From: Indioceanicola sp046045995
GTDB lineage: Bacteria; Pseudomonadota; Alphaproteobacteria; Azospirillales; Azospirillaceae
Direction: 5' to 3'
NCBI GenBank assembly: GCA_046045995.1
Contig: JBJOKR010000069.1
Span: 1-21,173, forward strand
Length of the DNA stretch: 21,173 nt
A model generated the notes under the pieces. The model had not been told where the DNA came from and ran no database searches. It worked only from the letters and a program-made list of their open reading frames with translations. A program made the translations under genes and the position numbers. Positions 14,816 through 21,055 of this stretch are shown here, piece after piece (positions within the stretch are counted from its first letter, which is position 1; the number at the start of each line of letters is the position of its first letter).

Positions 14816-14918
14816 GCCGGAAATCCTGACACATCAGGATTTCCGGCTTCGGCGGCAAAAGCCGCCGCCGCACCGGTCGGTGCGGATACCCACGGTCGGA
14901 ATTTCCGACCGTGGGTAT
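14816..14918. repeat. Four back-to-back perfect hairpins
   Basis: Four inverted repeats follow one another with almost no spacing. H1 14816-14847: 14-bp stem GCCGGAAATCCTGA, loop CACA. H2 14850-14867: 7-bp stem CGGCGGC, loop AAAA. H3 14868-14885: 7-bp stem CCGCACC, loop GGTC, closing with CGG pairing. H4 14886-14918: 16-bp arms ATACCCACGGTCGGAA around a single T. All arms are perfect. The block fills about 100 bases of the gap between divergent matB and ccdA. No second copy occurs in this window. It could be a folded leader RNA, an operator region or a small mobile palindromic element; the sequence alone cannot decide. Confidence 0.9.
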
Positions 14919-14971
14919 TGCAATCCCGGTTCCACCCTGTCGATGGCGGCGCCGGCCCTTGCCCGGCCCCA

Positions 14972-15000
14972 TGGACGCAAGCGCCCGCATGGCCTAACAT
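14972..15000 (+). promoter_or_regulatory. Possible ccdAB promoter
   Basis: TGGACG (14972-14977), a 17-base spacer and TAACAT (14995-15000). If used, the transcript would start only a few bases before the Shine-Dalgarno at 15009-15014, leaving a very short leader; this lowers confidence. Confidence 0.3.
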
Positions 15001-15021
15001 GATGGCCGACAGGAGGAGCTT

Positions 15022-15267
15022 ATGGACGGCCATATCCCCATGATGATCGACCTGCCCGCCGATCTGGTCGCCGCGGCGACCCGCGCCGGGCTGGATATCG
15101 CCGGCCTGACGGAAGCGGCGCTGCGCCGGGCGCTGCACCAGCGCATCCTGCCCCCGCCGGAACCGGCGGAGGATTGGGCCCGCCGCAACCGCGATGCCAT
15201 CGACAGTTATGAGGCCCATCTGGTCGCCCAAGGCGGTCCCTTCGGCACCGAGTACCGGACCTTCTGA
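15022..15267 (+). CDS. ccdA: CcdA-type antitoxin
   Basis: Family knowledge: CcdA is the labile antitoxin that neutralises the gyrase poison CcdB and represses its own operon through an N-terminal ribbon-helix-helix DNA-binding dimer. Seen: 81 residues. The N-terminal half has the short strand and two helices expected of such a fold (MMIDLPADLVAAATRAGLDI, then LTEAALRRALHQRI). The C-terminal toxin-binding tail is typical: DWARRNRDAIDSYEAHLVAQ, then FGTEYRTF. A strong Shine-Dalgarno, AGGAGG at 15009-15014, lies 7 bases before the ATG. The toxin gene follows after 12 bases. The module sits alone among chromosomal genes rather than on a recognisable plasmid backbone. Confidence 0.88.
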   Translation: MDGHIPMMIDLPADLVAAATRAGLDIAGLTEAALRRALHQRILPPPEPAEDWARRNRDAIDSYEAHLVAQGGPFGTEYRTF

Positions 15268-15279
15268 CGGATCGTCCGC

Positions 15280-15591
15280 ATGGGTTACTATGATGTCCAC
15301 CGGAACACGAACCCGCGCACACGCGCCCGGGTCCCCTTCCTGGTGGATGTGCAGATCGATACCCTGGCGGCGACACCGTTGCGCGTTGTCGTGCCCTTGC
15401 TGCGTGCGGGCGGCATCAACCCGGTTTCCCCCCTGAACCCCGCCTTTACGATCCTGGACATGCCCGTCATCCTGGCCCCGCAGGAGATCGCGGGCGTGCC
15501 CACCACCCTTCTAGGCCCGGCGGTGGCGTCCCTGCTGGGGGAGCGGGACAGGATTCTGCGGGCGATCGATTTCGTCCTGACCGGCGCCTGA
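15280..15591 (+). CDS. ccdB: CcdB-type gyrase-inhibitor toxin
   Basis: Family knowledge: CcdB traps DNA gyrase on cleaved DNA unless bound by CcdA. Seen: 103 residues, the family length. Family features include the N-terminal MGYYDVHRNTNP, the FLVDVQIDTLAATPLRVVVP beta-sheet core (about 20-39), LNPAFTILDMPVIL (about 52-65), QEIAGVP (about 68-74) and the C-terminal helix RDRILRAIDFVLTGA, which carries the gyrase-contacting end in the family. The terminal residue is Ala, where F-plasmid CcdB ends in Trp-Gly-Ile; many chromosomal members end differently, so activity cannot be judged. It is co-transcribed with ccdA, 12 bases downstream, with no strong ribosome site of its own. Confidence 0.88.
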   Translation: MGYYDVHRNTNPRTRARVPFLVDVQIDTLAATPLRVVVPLLRAGGINPVSPLNPAFTILDMPVILAPQEIAGVPTTLLGPAVASLLGERDRILRAIDFVLTGA

Positions 15592-15767
15592 CGGGCGGAG
15601 CGCCCAACCAATCCCGTCTGCTTCCTGTTCCTGCGTCTGCGCCATTTCCGCCACAGTTCGGGTCCAACCATGCCGGGCGGGGCGGGAAGGGGCGTGTTCC
15701 GGTGGATTCCGGGCCGGTATTGCGGTTGTCAGTCGGGGCGGATGGGGGTTCAATCGGGAGCGGGACC

Positions 15768-17024
15768 ATGAGCGATGGGGCGCGCAAAGCCGTGCAGGAC
15801 CGTCCCTTTCCAATCGGCCGACGGCGGGTGCTGGGCGGCGGGCTCGCCGGGGTCGGCATTCTTCTGGCCGGCGGTGTCGGCGGGCTGCCGCGGGCGGCCC
15901 TGGCCCAGGATATCCGATTCCTTCAGATCGGCACCGGCACCACCGGCGGCACCTATTTCCTGATCGGCGGGCTGCTGGCGAATGCGGTGTCGAACCCGCC
16001 CGGCTCCCGACCCTGCGATCGCGGGGGCAGTTGCGGCGTGCCCGGCCTGATCGCCGTGGCCCAGTCCACCTCCGGCGCGGTGGAGAATGTGATTGCCATG
16101 CGCGACGGGCGGATGGAAACGGGGCTGGTCCAGGCGGATATCGCCTTCGCCGCCCTGCGGGGCAAGGGCCCCTTCGCCGACGCCCCCCCGTTCGAGACCC
16201 TGCGCAGCATCGCCAACCTGTATCCGGAGACGATCCACCTGGTGGTGCGGGCGGACGGGCCCGTCCATACCGTGGCCGAGTTGAAGGGGCGTCGGGTCGC
16301 CTTGGGCGAGCGGGGGTCCGGCACCCTGGTCAGCGCCCGCGCCCTGCTGGAGGCGCACGGCCTGTCGGAGCGGACGGTGCAGCCCGTCTATCTCAGCCCC
16401 GGGGCGGCCAGCGACCGGCTGATCGCGGGGGAGGTGGATGCCTATTTCATCATCGGCGGCTATCCCCTGCCGGCGGTGGCGGATCTGGCCCAGCGCCTGC
16501 CCATCCGCCTTGTCCCCCTGGCACCGGCGGAGGGGGAAGCCACCCCCGTCGGCCTGCCCATGTTCACCCCCGCCACGATCGAGGACGGCGCCTATCCGGA
16601 TGTGGCCGGCGTGCGCAGCCTGAGCGTCGGCGCCCAGTGGTGCGTGCGCGCCGATATCGATGCCGAACTGGTCCACGGCCTGACCGCCGCCCTGTGGCAC
16701 CCGACCACGGCCAAGCTGCTGGAGGTGCATCCCCGCGGTGCCTCCATCCATCCCGACCGGGCCCTGGCCGGGCTGGCGGCCCCCCTGCATCCGGGGGCGG
16801 AGCGCTATTACCGGGAATCCGGCCTGATCGGAGAGACGGCTTCCGTGGAACTGGCAACCCCGCCCGATGCGCCCCCGGCCGCGGCGGGCAGCGGCCCCGG
16901 CGACGGGCCGAAACTGGATGGGGCGACGATGGAGAAGGGGGATGTGCGGGCCCCGAAGCCCAAGCCGAAGCCCGACCCCGCGTCAGCCGCCAAGCCCGGT
17001 GCCGCGCCCGGCGGCACCCCCTGA
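15768..17024 (+). CDS. TAXI-family TRAP transporter substrate-binding protein
   Basis: Family knowledge: TAXI proteins deliver ligands, often carboxylates, to TRAP transporters with fused 4TM/12TM membrane subunits. Seen: 418 residues. The Tat signal GRRRVLGGG (about 17-25) plus a hydrophobic stretch leads to probable cleavage after RAALA at residue 46, so it is exported folded. The mature start FLQIGTGTTGGTYFLIGGLL is the TAXI signature. A paired-Cys segment CDRGGSCGVPG follows, then STSGAVENV, QADIAFAA, LYPETIHLVV, LKGRRVALGERGSGTLVSAR and DAYFIIGGYPLPA. The C-terminal 60 residues are a Pro/Lys/Ala tail (PKPKPKPDP and on), unusual for a binding protein. The start at 15768 is set by GGGAG 7 bases before the ATG; the 22-residue upstream extension is rejected. 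No TRAP membrane gene is in the window. Confidence 0.9.
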   Translation: MSDGARKAVQDRPFPIGRRRVLGGGLAGVGILLAGGVGGLPRAALAQDIRFLQIGTGTTGGTYFLIGGLLANAVSNPPGSRPCDRGGSCGVPGLIAVAQSTSGAVENVIAMRDGRMETGLVQADIAFAALRGKGPFADAPPFETLRSIANLYPETIHLVVRADGPVHTVAELKGRRVALGERGSGTLVSARALLEAHGLSERTVQPVYLSPGAASDRLIAGEVDAYFIIGGYPLPAVADLAQRLPIRLVPLAPAEGEATPVGLPMFTPATIEDGAYPDVAGVRSLSVGAQWCVRADIDAELVHGLTAALWHPTTAKLLEVHPRGASIHPDRALAGLAAPLHPGAERYYRESGLIGETASVELATPPDAPPAAAGSGPGDGPKLDGATMEKGDVRAPKPKPKPDPASAAKPGAAPGGTP

Positions 17025-17229
17025 TCCGGCCCGGCACACATATCCGCACCGGCACCCTGACAACCCTTCTGCCCACCCACCTGCCCACCTACCTGCCCGG
17101 CACCGGCCCGGCACCAGCCCGGGGCATGTGGTGGCTTGACCGCGTCCCGGCCCTTCGCCATGGTCCGGGCACCAGAACAAGGGCCGCTGGTCAGGGGCCG
17201 CGGCCCGTAAGAAGAGGGACGTTCCGTCG

Positions 17230-19317
17230 ATGCGCGTGAGCACAAGGATGCGGGGGGCGCTGGTCGCCGCCGCCGCGGCCGCCGCCATCATGGCGATGGG
17301 CACCGCCCGGGCCGATGAAGGCATGTGGACCCTGGACAATGTGCCGCTGGACAAGGTCCAGCAGGCGACCGGTTTCCGGCCGACGCCGGAATGGCTGGAG
17401 AAGGTGCGGCTCGGCTCCGTCCGGCTGGCCGGCGGCTGCTCGGGCAGCTTCGTCTCCCCCGAAGGCCTGGTGATGACCAACCATCACTGCATCACCGGCT
17501 GCCTGTCGGATCTGTCCACGGCGGCGGACGATGTCCTGGGCAACGGCTTCCTGGCCAAGACCAGGGCGGAGGAGCGGCGCTGCGCCGGGACGGAGATCAA
17601 CCAGCTGGTGGAGATCCGCGACGTCACCGCCGATGTGCAGAAGGCCACGGCCGGCAAGAGCGGCGATGCCTTCGCCGCCGCCCGCCGCGCCGCCACGGCG
17701 GATATCGAGAAGACCTGCTCCGGCGGTGACACCTCTGTGCGCTGCGACGTGGTCACCCTGTACCAGGGCGGCAAGTACCACCTGTACCGCTACAAGCGGT
17801 ACCAGGATGTCCGCCTGGCCTTCGCGCCGGAACATGCGATCGGCGCCTTCGGCGGCGACCCGGACAATTTCAACTTCCCGCGCTACTCCCTGGACATGGC
17901 GCTGCTGCGCGTCTACGACGCCGACGGCAAGCCGCTGAAGAGCCCGGTCTTCTTCCCCTGGTCCAAGGCAGGGGCGAAGGAAGGCGATGCCGCCTTCGTC
18001 ACCGGCCATCCGGGCAATACCAGCCGCCTGAACACCCTGTCGCAGCTGGAAGTGCTGCGGGCGAGCTTCATCCCGGCGACCCTGATGTTCCTGTCGGAGA
18101 AGCGGGGCCGCCTGGTCGAGTTCGGTCGCCGCGGGGCGGAGGAATACCGCATTTCCCAGGCCCAGCTGCAGGGCGTGGAGAATTCCATCAAGGTCTGGCG
18201 CGGCCGTCAGCAGGCCCTGTCCGATCCGGAATTCTTCGGCACCCTGGTCGACCGGGAGGTGGAGCTGCGCCAGCGCATCGCCCAGGATGAGAAGCTGCGC
18301 ACCCTGGTCGGTGACGCCTATGGCGAGATCGAGGAAGCGGCCAAGGCCATGCAGCGGAACGAGACCCGCCTGCTGATGCTGGAGCGGGGCCGCGCCTTCG
18401 ACAGCGACCTGTTCCGCATGGCCCGCATCCTGGTCCGCGCCGCCGAGGAGCAGGCGAAGCCCAATGCCGAGCGCCTGCGGGAGTTCAGCGAGGCGCGGAT
18501 GCCGGCGATCCGCCAGCGCCTGGCCAATCCGGCCCCGATCCCCGCCCTTCTGGAAGAGATGACGCTGGCCTTCTCCCTGACCAAGCTGCGGGAGGCCCTC
18601 GGTCCGGACAACGCGCTGGTCAAGCAGGTGCTGGGCAAGTCCTCGCCCGAGCAGAAGGCGGCGGAACTGGTCGCCGGCTCAAAGCTGGGGGATCCGGCCC
18701 TGCGCCAGTCCCTGTTCGAAGGGGGCAAGGCCGCCATCGATGCCTCCACCGATCCGATGATCGCCCTGGCCCGGCTGGTGGACGGCGAGGCCCGCAAGGC
18801 CCGCAAGTCCCAGGAGGAGTACGAGGCGGTGATCGAGGCGGCGCAGTCCCGCATCGCCCAGGCCCGCTTCGCCATCTACGGCGACAGCATCTATCCGGAC
18901 GCCACCTTCTCCCTGCGCCTGTCCTTCGGCCGGGTCCAGGGCTGGACGGAGGCGGACGGGACGGAGGTCACGCCCTTCACCACCTATGCCGGCCTGTTCG
19001 ACCGCGTCACCGGCGCCCCGCCGTTCCAGCTGCCGACCAGCTGGGAAAAGGCCAAGGACCGCGTGAACCCGGCCGTGCAGTACAACGGCGTCTCCACCAA
19101 CGACATCATCGGCGGCAATTCCGGCTCGCCCCTGCTGTCGGACAAGGCGGAGGTGATCGGCCTGGTCTTCGACGGCAACATCCATTCCCTGTCCGGCGAG
19201 TACGGCTACGAGCCGAAGCGCAACCGCTCCGTCTGGGTGGATGTGCGCGGCATGACGGAGGCGCTGCGCAGCGTCTACCAGGCCGATGCCCTGCTGACTG
19301 AACTCGGCGTGAAGTAA
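17230..19317 (+). CDS. S46-family dipeptidyl peptidase (DPP7/DPP11 type)
   Basis: Family knowledge: S46 peptidases are exported serine enzymes with a chymotrypsin-like catalytic domain and a helical cap; they remove dipeptides from the N-terminus of peptides. Seen: 695 residues, the family length. The signal peptide has an alanine-rich core (residues 10-23) and probable cleavage after TARA at 28. The mature protein starts DEGMWTLDNVP, a family hallmark. Catalytic His lies in TNHHC (85/86), catalytic Asp in NFPRYSLDMALLRVY (about 222) and catalytic Ser in GGNSGSPLL (Ser631). The segment VFDGN (about 646-650) has Gly where acid-preferring DPP11 enzymes carry Arg, suggesting DPP7-like preference for hydrophobic residues; this is inference. 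GAGGGA lies about 9 bases upstream of the ATG. It is probably monocistronic. Confidence 0.95.
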   Translation: MRVSTRMRGALVAAAAAAAIMAMGTARADEGMWTLDNVPLDKVQQATGFRPTPEWLEKVRLGSVRLAGGCSGSFVSPEGLVMTNHHCITGCLSDLSTAADDVLGNGFLAKTRAEERRCAGTEINQLVEIRDVTADVQKATAGKSGDAFAAARRAATADIEKTCSGGDTSVRCDVVTLYQGGKYHLYRYKRYQDVRLAFAPEHAIGAFGGDPDNFNFPRYSLDMALLRVYDADGKPLKSPVFFPWSKAGAKEGDAAFVTGHPGNTSRLNTLSQLEVLRASFIPATLMFLSEKRGRLVEFGRRGAEEYRISQAQLQGVENSIKVWRGRQQALSDPEFFGTLVDREVELRQRIAQDEKLRTLVGDAYGEIEEAAKAMQRNETRLLMLERGRAFDSDLFRMARILVRAAEEQAKPNAERLREFSEARMPAIRQRLANPAPIPALLEEMTLAFSLTKLREALGPDNALVKQVLGKSSPEQKAAELVAGSKLGDPALRQSLFEGGKAAIDASTDPMIALARLVDGEARKARKSQEEYEAVIEAAQSRIAQARFAIYGDSIYPDATFSLRLSFGRVQGWTEADGTEVTPFTTYAGLFDRVTGAPPFQLPTSWEKAKDRVNPAVQYNGVSTNDIIGGNSGSPLLSDKAEVIGLVFDGNIHSLSGEYGYEPKRNRSVWVDVRGMTEALRSVYQADALLTELGVK

Positions 19318-19324
19318 CCCCTGG

Positions 19325-19384
19325 CCGCTCGCACCGACCCATGGAAGCTCCCGTCGGTCGGTGCGGGCGAAGCGGGGGCCGACA
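19325..19384. repeat. REP-like subfamily A, one full and one partial unit (copy 4)
   Basis: A truncated unit A on the minus strand (19325-19341, CCGCTCGCACCGACCCA) faces a full but diverged unit A on the plus strand (19353-19384; head GTCG, ending GGCCGACA). It starts 8 bases after the S46 peptidase stop. The partial unit lacks its tail, and unit B is absent. Confidence 0.75.
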
Positions 19385-19399
19385 ATCAAAAGGCCCCCC

Positions 19400-19963
19400 T
19401 CACAATCCGGCGAAGGCCAAGTCCATACCCATCACATCCATGCCGGGCTGCAGCACGCGGGCCCGCAAGCGGCGGCCCGCGTCGGTGGGCTCGTAAACAA
19501 AGACCTTGGCGAACCCGCCGACCCGCCCATCCGGTCCCGCAAGCGGCAGGTGCAGGCGGGTAGTGCGGATCAGGACCTCCCCCTCCATGCCCACGGCGTA
19601 GAAGCCGATCAGGGGGCGGCGGGCGCGTTCGATCCTGTGGCAGATATGGACGATCAGGTCCGCCATCTGGCGCGGATAAACCTCATCCACATAACGGCCG
19701 GTGCCGTCCGCCCCGCCCAGCATCCCGGCCACGGTACCGACGAACTGGATGCGCAGCCGATCGCCCGGTTCGAACCCGCCGACCAGGGCGAGATGGGGCA
19801 CGACACCACGGGGCAGCCCCTCCGGCGCGAAGACCTGCGCGGGCGGCATGTCCGCCCCCGGCGGCACCAGGGACCGCCAGTAGCCATAGGCGGCGATCAG
19901 ACGCGCATCCCCCGTCTCCGCGATGGAGCGTGTGGGCAGGTCGTCTGGGACGGGCGGGATCAT
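19400..19963 (-). CDS. PAS_5-type sensory domain protein
   Basis: Family knowledge: PAS_5 proteins, common in Rhodospirillales, hold a single PAS-like domain, usually without an attached enzyme; ligands and partners are mostly unknown. Seen: 187 residues. Conserved features include ARLIAAYGYWRSLVPPGADM near the N-terminus, VVPHLALVGGFEPGDRLRIQ, the FVGTVAG strand, GRYVDEVYPRQM and the closing beta-strands RRPLIGFYAVGMEGEVLIRT and RLHLPLAGPDGRVGGFAKVF. There is no signal peptide or membrane helix. The start at 19963 is the first ATG before the domain; no good Shine-Dalgarno is visible, and the 75 residues upstream in the open frame are low-complexity. It is convergent with the S46 peptidase gene and divergent from the GST gene. 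Confidence 0.75.
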   Translation of the reverse strand: MIPPVPDDLPTRSIAETGDARLIAAYGYWRSLVPPGADMPPAQVFAPEGLPRGVVPHLALVGGFEPGDRLRIQFVGTVAGMLGGADGTGRYVDEVYPRQMADLIVHICHRIERARRPLIGFYAVGMEGEVLIRTTRLHLPLAGPDGRVGGFAKVFVYEPTDAGRRLRARVLQPGMDVMGMDLAFAGL

Positions 19964-20271
19964 CGGCGGCGGGCAATGCGGCAGGGGGCTGGACAGTGCG
20001 GCGACGGATCGGTTGCTCCAGTAGGTAGGACGAACGGGCGATCCAGGCAACCGCGCCCTGCGCAGGGCCGCTGTCGCGATCGCGCAGACTTGCGCGGACC
20101 CCCGTCGCCGTGTGCGCCCGTCACCCTTCCGGGCGGAGGGGTGGCTGGTGGGGGGGTCGCGGAGGGGGGGCTGGCGGGGAGGTGGCAACTTTCCCCCTGT
20201 TCCGGCAGTGTCCGCGTGCTAGCCTGCGACCCGTTTTCAACTGCCCCTGCCCTGCCTGCCAGAGGTTTCCG
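19964..20271. other. Divergent gene-free region with G-tracts
   Basis: 308 bases between the PAS_5 and GST genes. The clear feature is a run of G-tracts on the + strand: 20138-20141 (4 G), 20150-20156 (7 G), 20164-20170 (7 G) and 20176-20179 (4 G), with loops of 8, 7 and 5 bases. This pattern is able to form a G-quadruplex. I see no convincing promoter boxes or gene. Confidence 0.6.
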
Positions 20272-20928
20272 ATGAAGCTGTACGGCGCCGCCCTGTCCCC
20301 CCATGTCGCCCGCGTGCTGATGGTGGTCCGCGCCAAGGGGTTGGACGTGCCCCTGGCCGAACCCCTGGGCGGCGGCCTGAAATCGCCGGAATTCCTGGCC
20401 ATCAACCCCTATGGCAAGATGCCGGTGCTGGAACATGGGGGCCGCCACATCATCGAGTCGGAGGTGATCTGCGAATACCTGGAGGAGGTGTTTCCCCAGA
20501 CCCGCATGCTGCCGGAAGGGGCGTGGGAGCGGGCACAGGTGCGCATGATCGACCGGGCCGTGGATTTCTACGTGATGCCGGTGCTGCTGGGCCTGCTGAA
20601 CCAGATGAACCCGGTCACCCGCGATCGGGATTTCGTGGAAAAGCAACTGGTCGATCTGAAGCGCGGGCTGGACGGGCTGGACCGGCTGCTGGTCGGGCCC
20701 TGGGCCGCCGGTCCCGCGATCAGCCTGGCCGACTGCACCCTGGTGCCCGCCTGCTTCTACCTGGAGCGGTTCCTGCCCGCCTTCGGCCGGATCGATGCCT
20801 TCGGCGACCATCCGAAGGTCGCCTCCGTCTGGGCCTTCGTCCGCAAGGACCCGCTGGTCGCCCGCCTGTTGGCCGACATGGCCGCAGCGCTGGACGATTT
20901 CATGCGCCGCCGGGCGGCCAATTCCTGA
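20272..20928 (+). CDS. Glutathione S-transferase family protein
   Basis: Family knowledge: these enzymes conjugate or use glutathione; bacterial members also include isomerases and reductive dehalogenases. Seen: 218 residues, normal size. The N-terminal thioredoxin-like domain starts MKLYGAALSPHVARVLMVVR, with Ser9 a candidate catalytic residue. It then carries INPYGKMPVLEHGG with the cis-Pro, and the glutathione gamma-glutamyl site ESEVICEYLEE (about 63-73). The helical C-terminal domain has ISLADCTLVPACFYLERFLP, the N-capping Asp motif of the fold. It resembles zeta-like or maleylacetoacetate isomerase-type GSTs, but no neighbour confirms a pathway. The start at 20272 is supported by AGAGG (20261-20265); the longer frame from 20110 runs through the G-tract region and is rejected. 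Confidence 0.92.
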   Translation: MKLYGAALSPHVARVLMVVRAKGLDVPLAEPLGGGLKSPEFLAINPYGKMPVLEHGGRHIIESEVICEYLEEVFPQTRMLPEGAWERAQVRMIDRAVDFYVMPVLLGLLNQMNPVTRDRDFVEKQLVDLKRGLDGLDRLLVGPWAAGPAISLADCTLVPACFYLERFLPAFGRIDAFGDHPKVASVWAFVRKDPLVARLLADMAAALDDFMRRRAANS

Positions 20929-20957
20929 CCCCCCGCCCGTCACCGCCGTGTTGGCGC

Positions 20958-21055
20958 GTAGGTCGGATTAGCGCAGCGTAATCCGACAGATATCGAGGTG
21001 GGACGAGGTGGGCTTGGGAAAGGCCGGGTTGTCGGATTACGCTGCGCTAATCCGA
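20958..21055. repeat. Inverted pair of REP palindromes, subfamily C
   Basis: Unit 1 (head GTAG at 20958-20961, palindrome 20962-20987) reads TCGGATTAGCGCAGCGTAAT then CCGACA. Unit 2 (21030-21055) is its exact reverse complement over 26 bases (20963-20988 against 21030-21055). Each unit is itself a palindrome (TCGGATTA/TAATCCGA), and a 41-base spacer separates them. This is a classic REP doublet. Unit 2 lacks the expected outer CCTAC head: the match stops at 21055 and different sequence follows, just where the IS110-type leader begins. Confidence 0.92.

Noticed and set aside
12591..15002. An 803-codon open frame on the + strand antisense to rpe and matB
   Set aside because: It is a high-GC shadow: it overlaps two unmistakable - strand genes and its protein is a His/Gly/Arg-rich mirror with no recognisable domain.
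15593..15605. GGGCG-GAG-CGCCC hairpin right after ccdB
   Set aside because: Only a 5-bp stem and no T-run; too weak to call a terminator.
17060..17110. CCCACC/CTGCCC short repeats between the TAXI and S46 genes
   Set aside because: Simple-sequence C-rich stretch without a stable unit or structure.
17195..17206. Perfect 12-base palindrome GGGCCGCGGCCC upstream of the S46 gene
   Set aside because: Short and pure GC; such palindromes are expected by chance at this base composition.
20110..20271. N-terminal extension of the GST frame
   Set aside because: It is encoded by the G-tract region and reads as Gly/Arg low complexity; GST folds start at MKLYGA.
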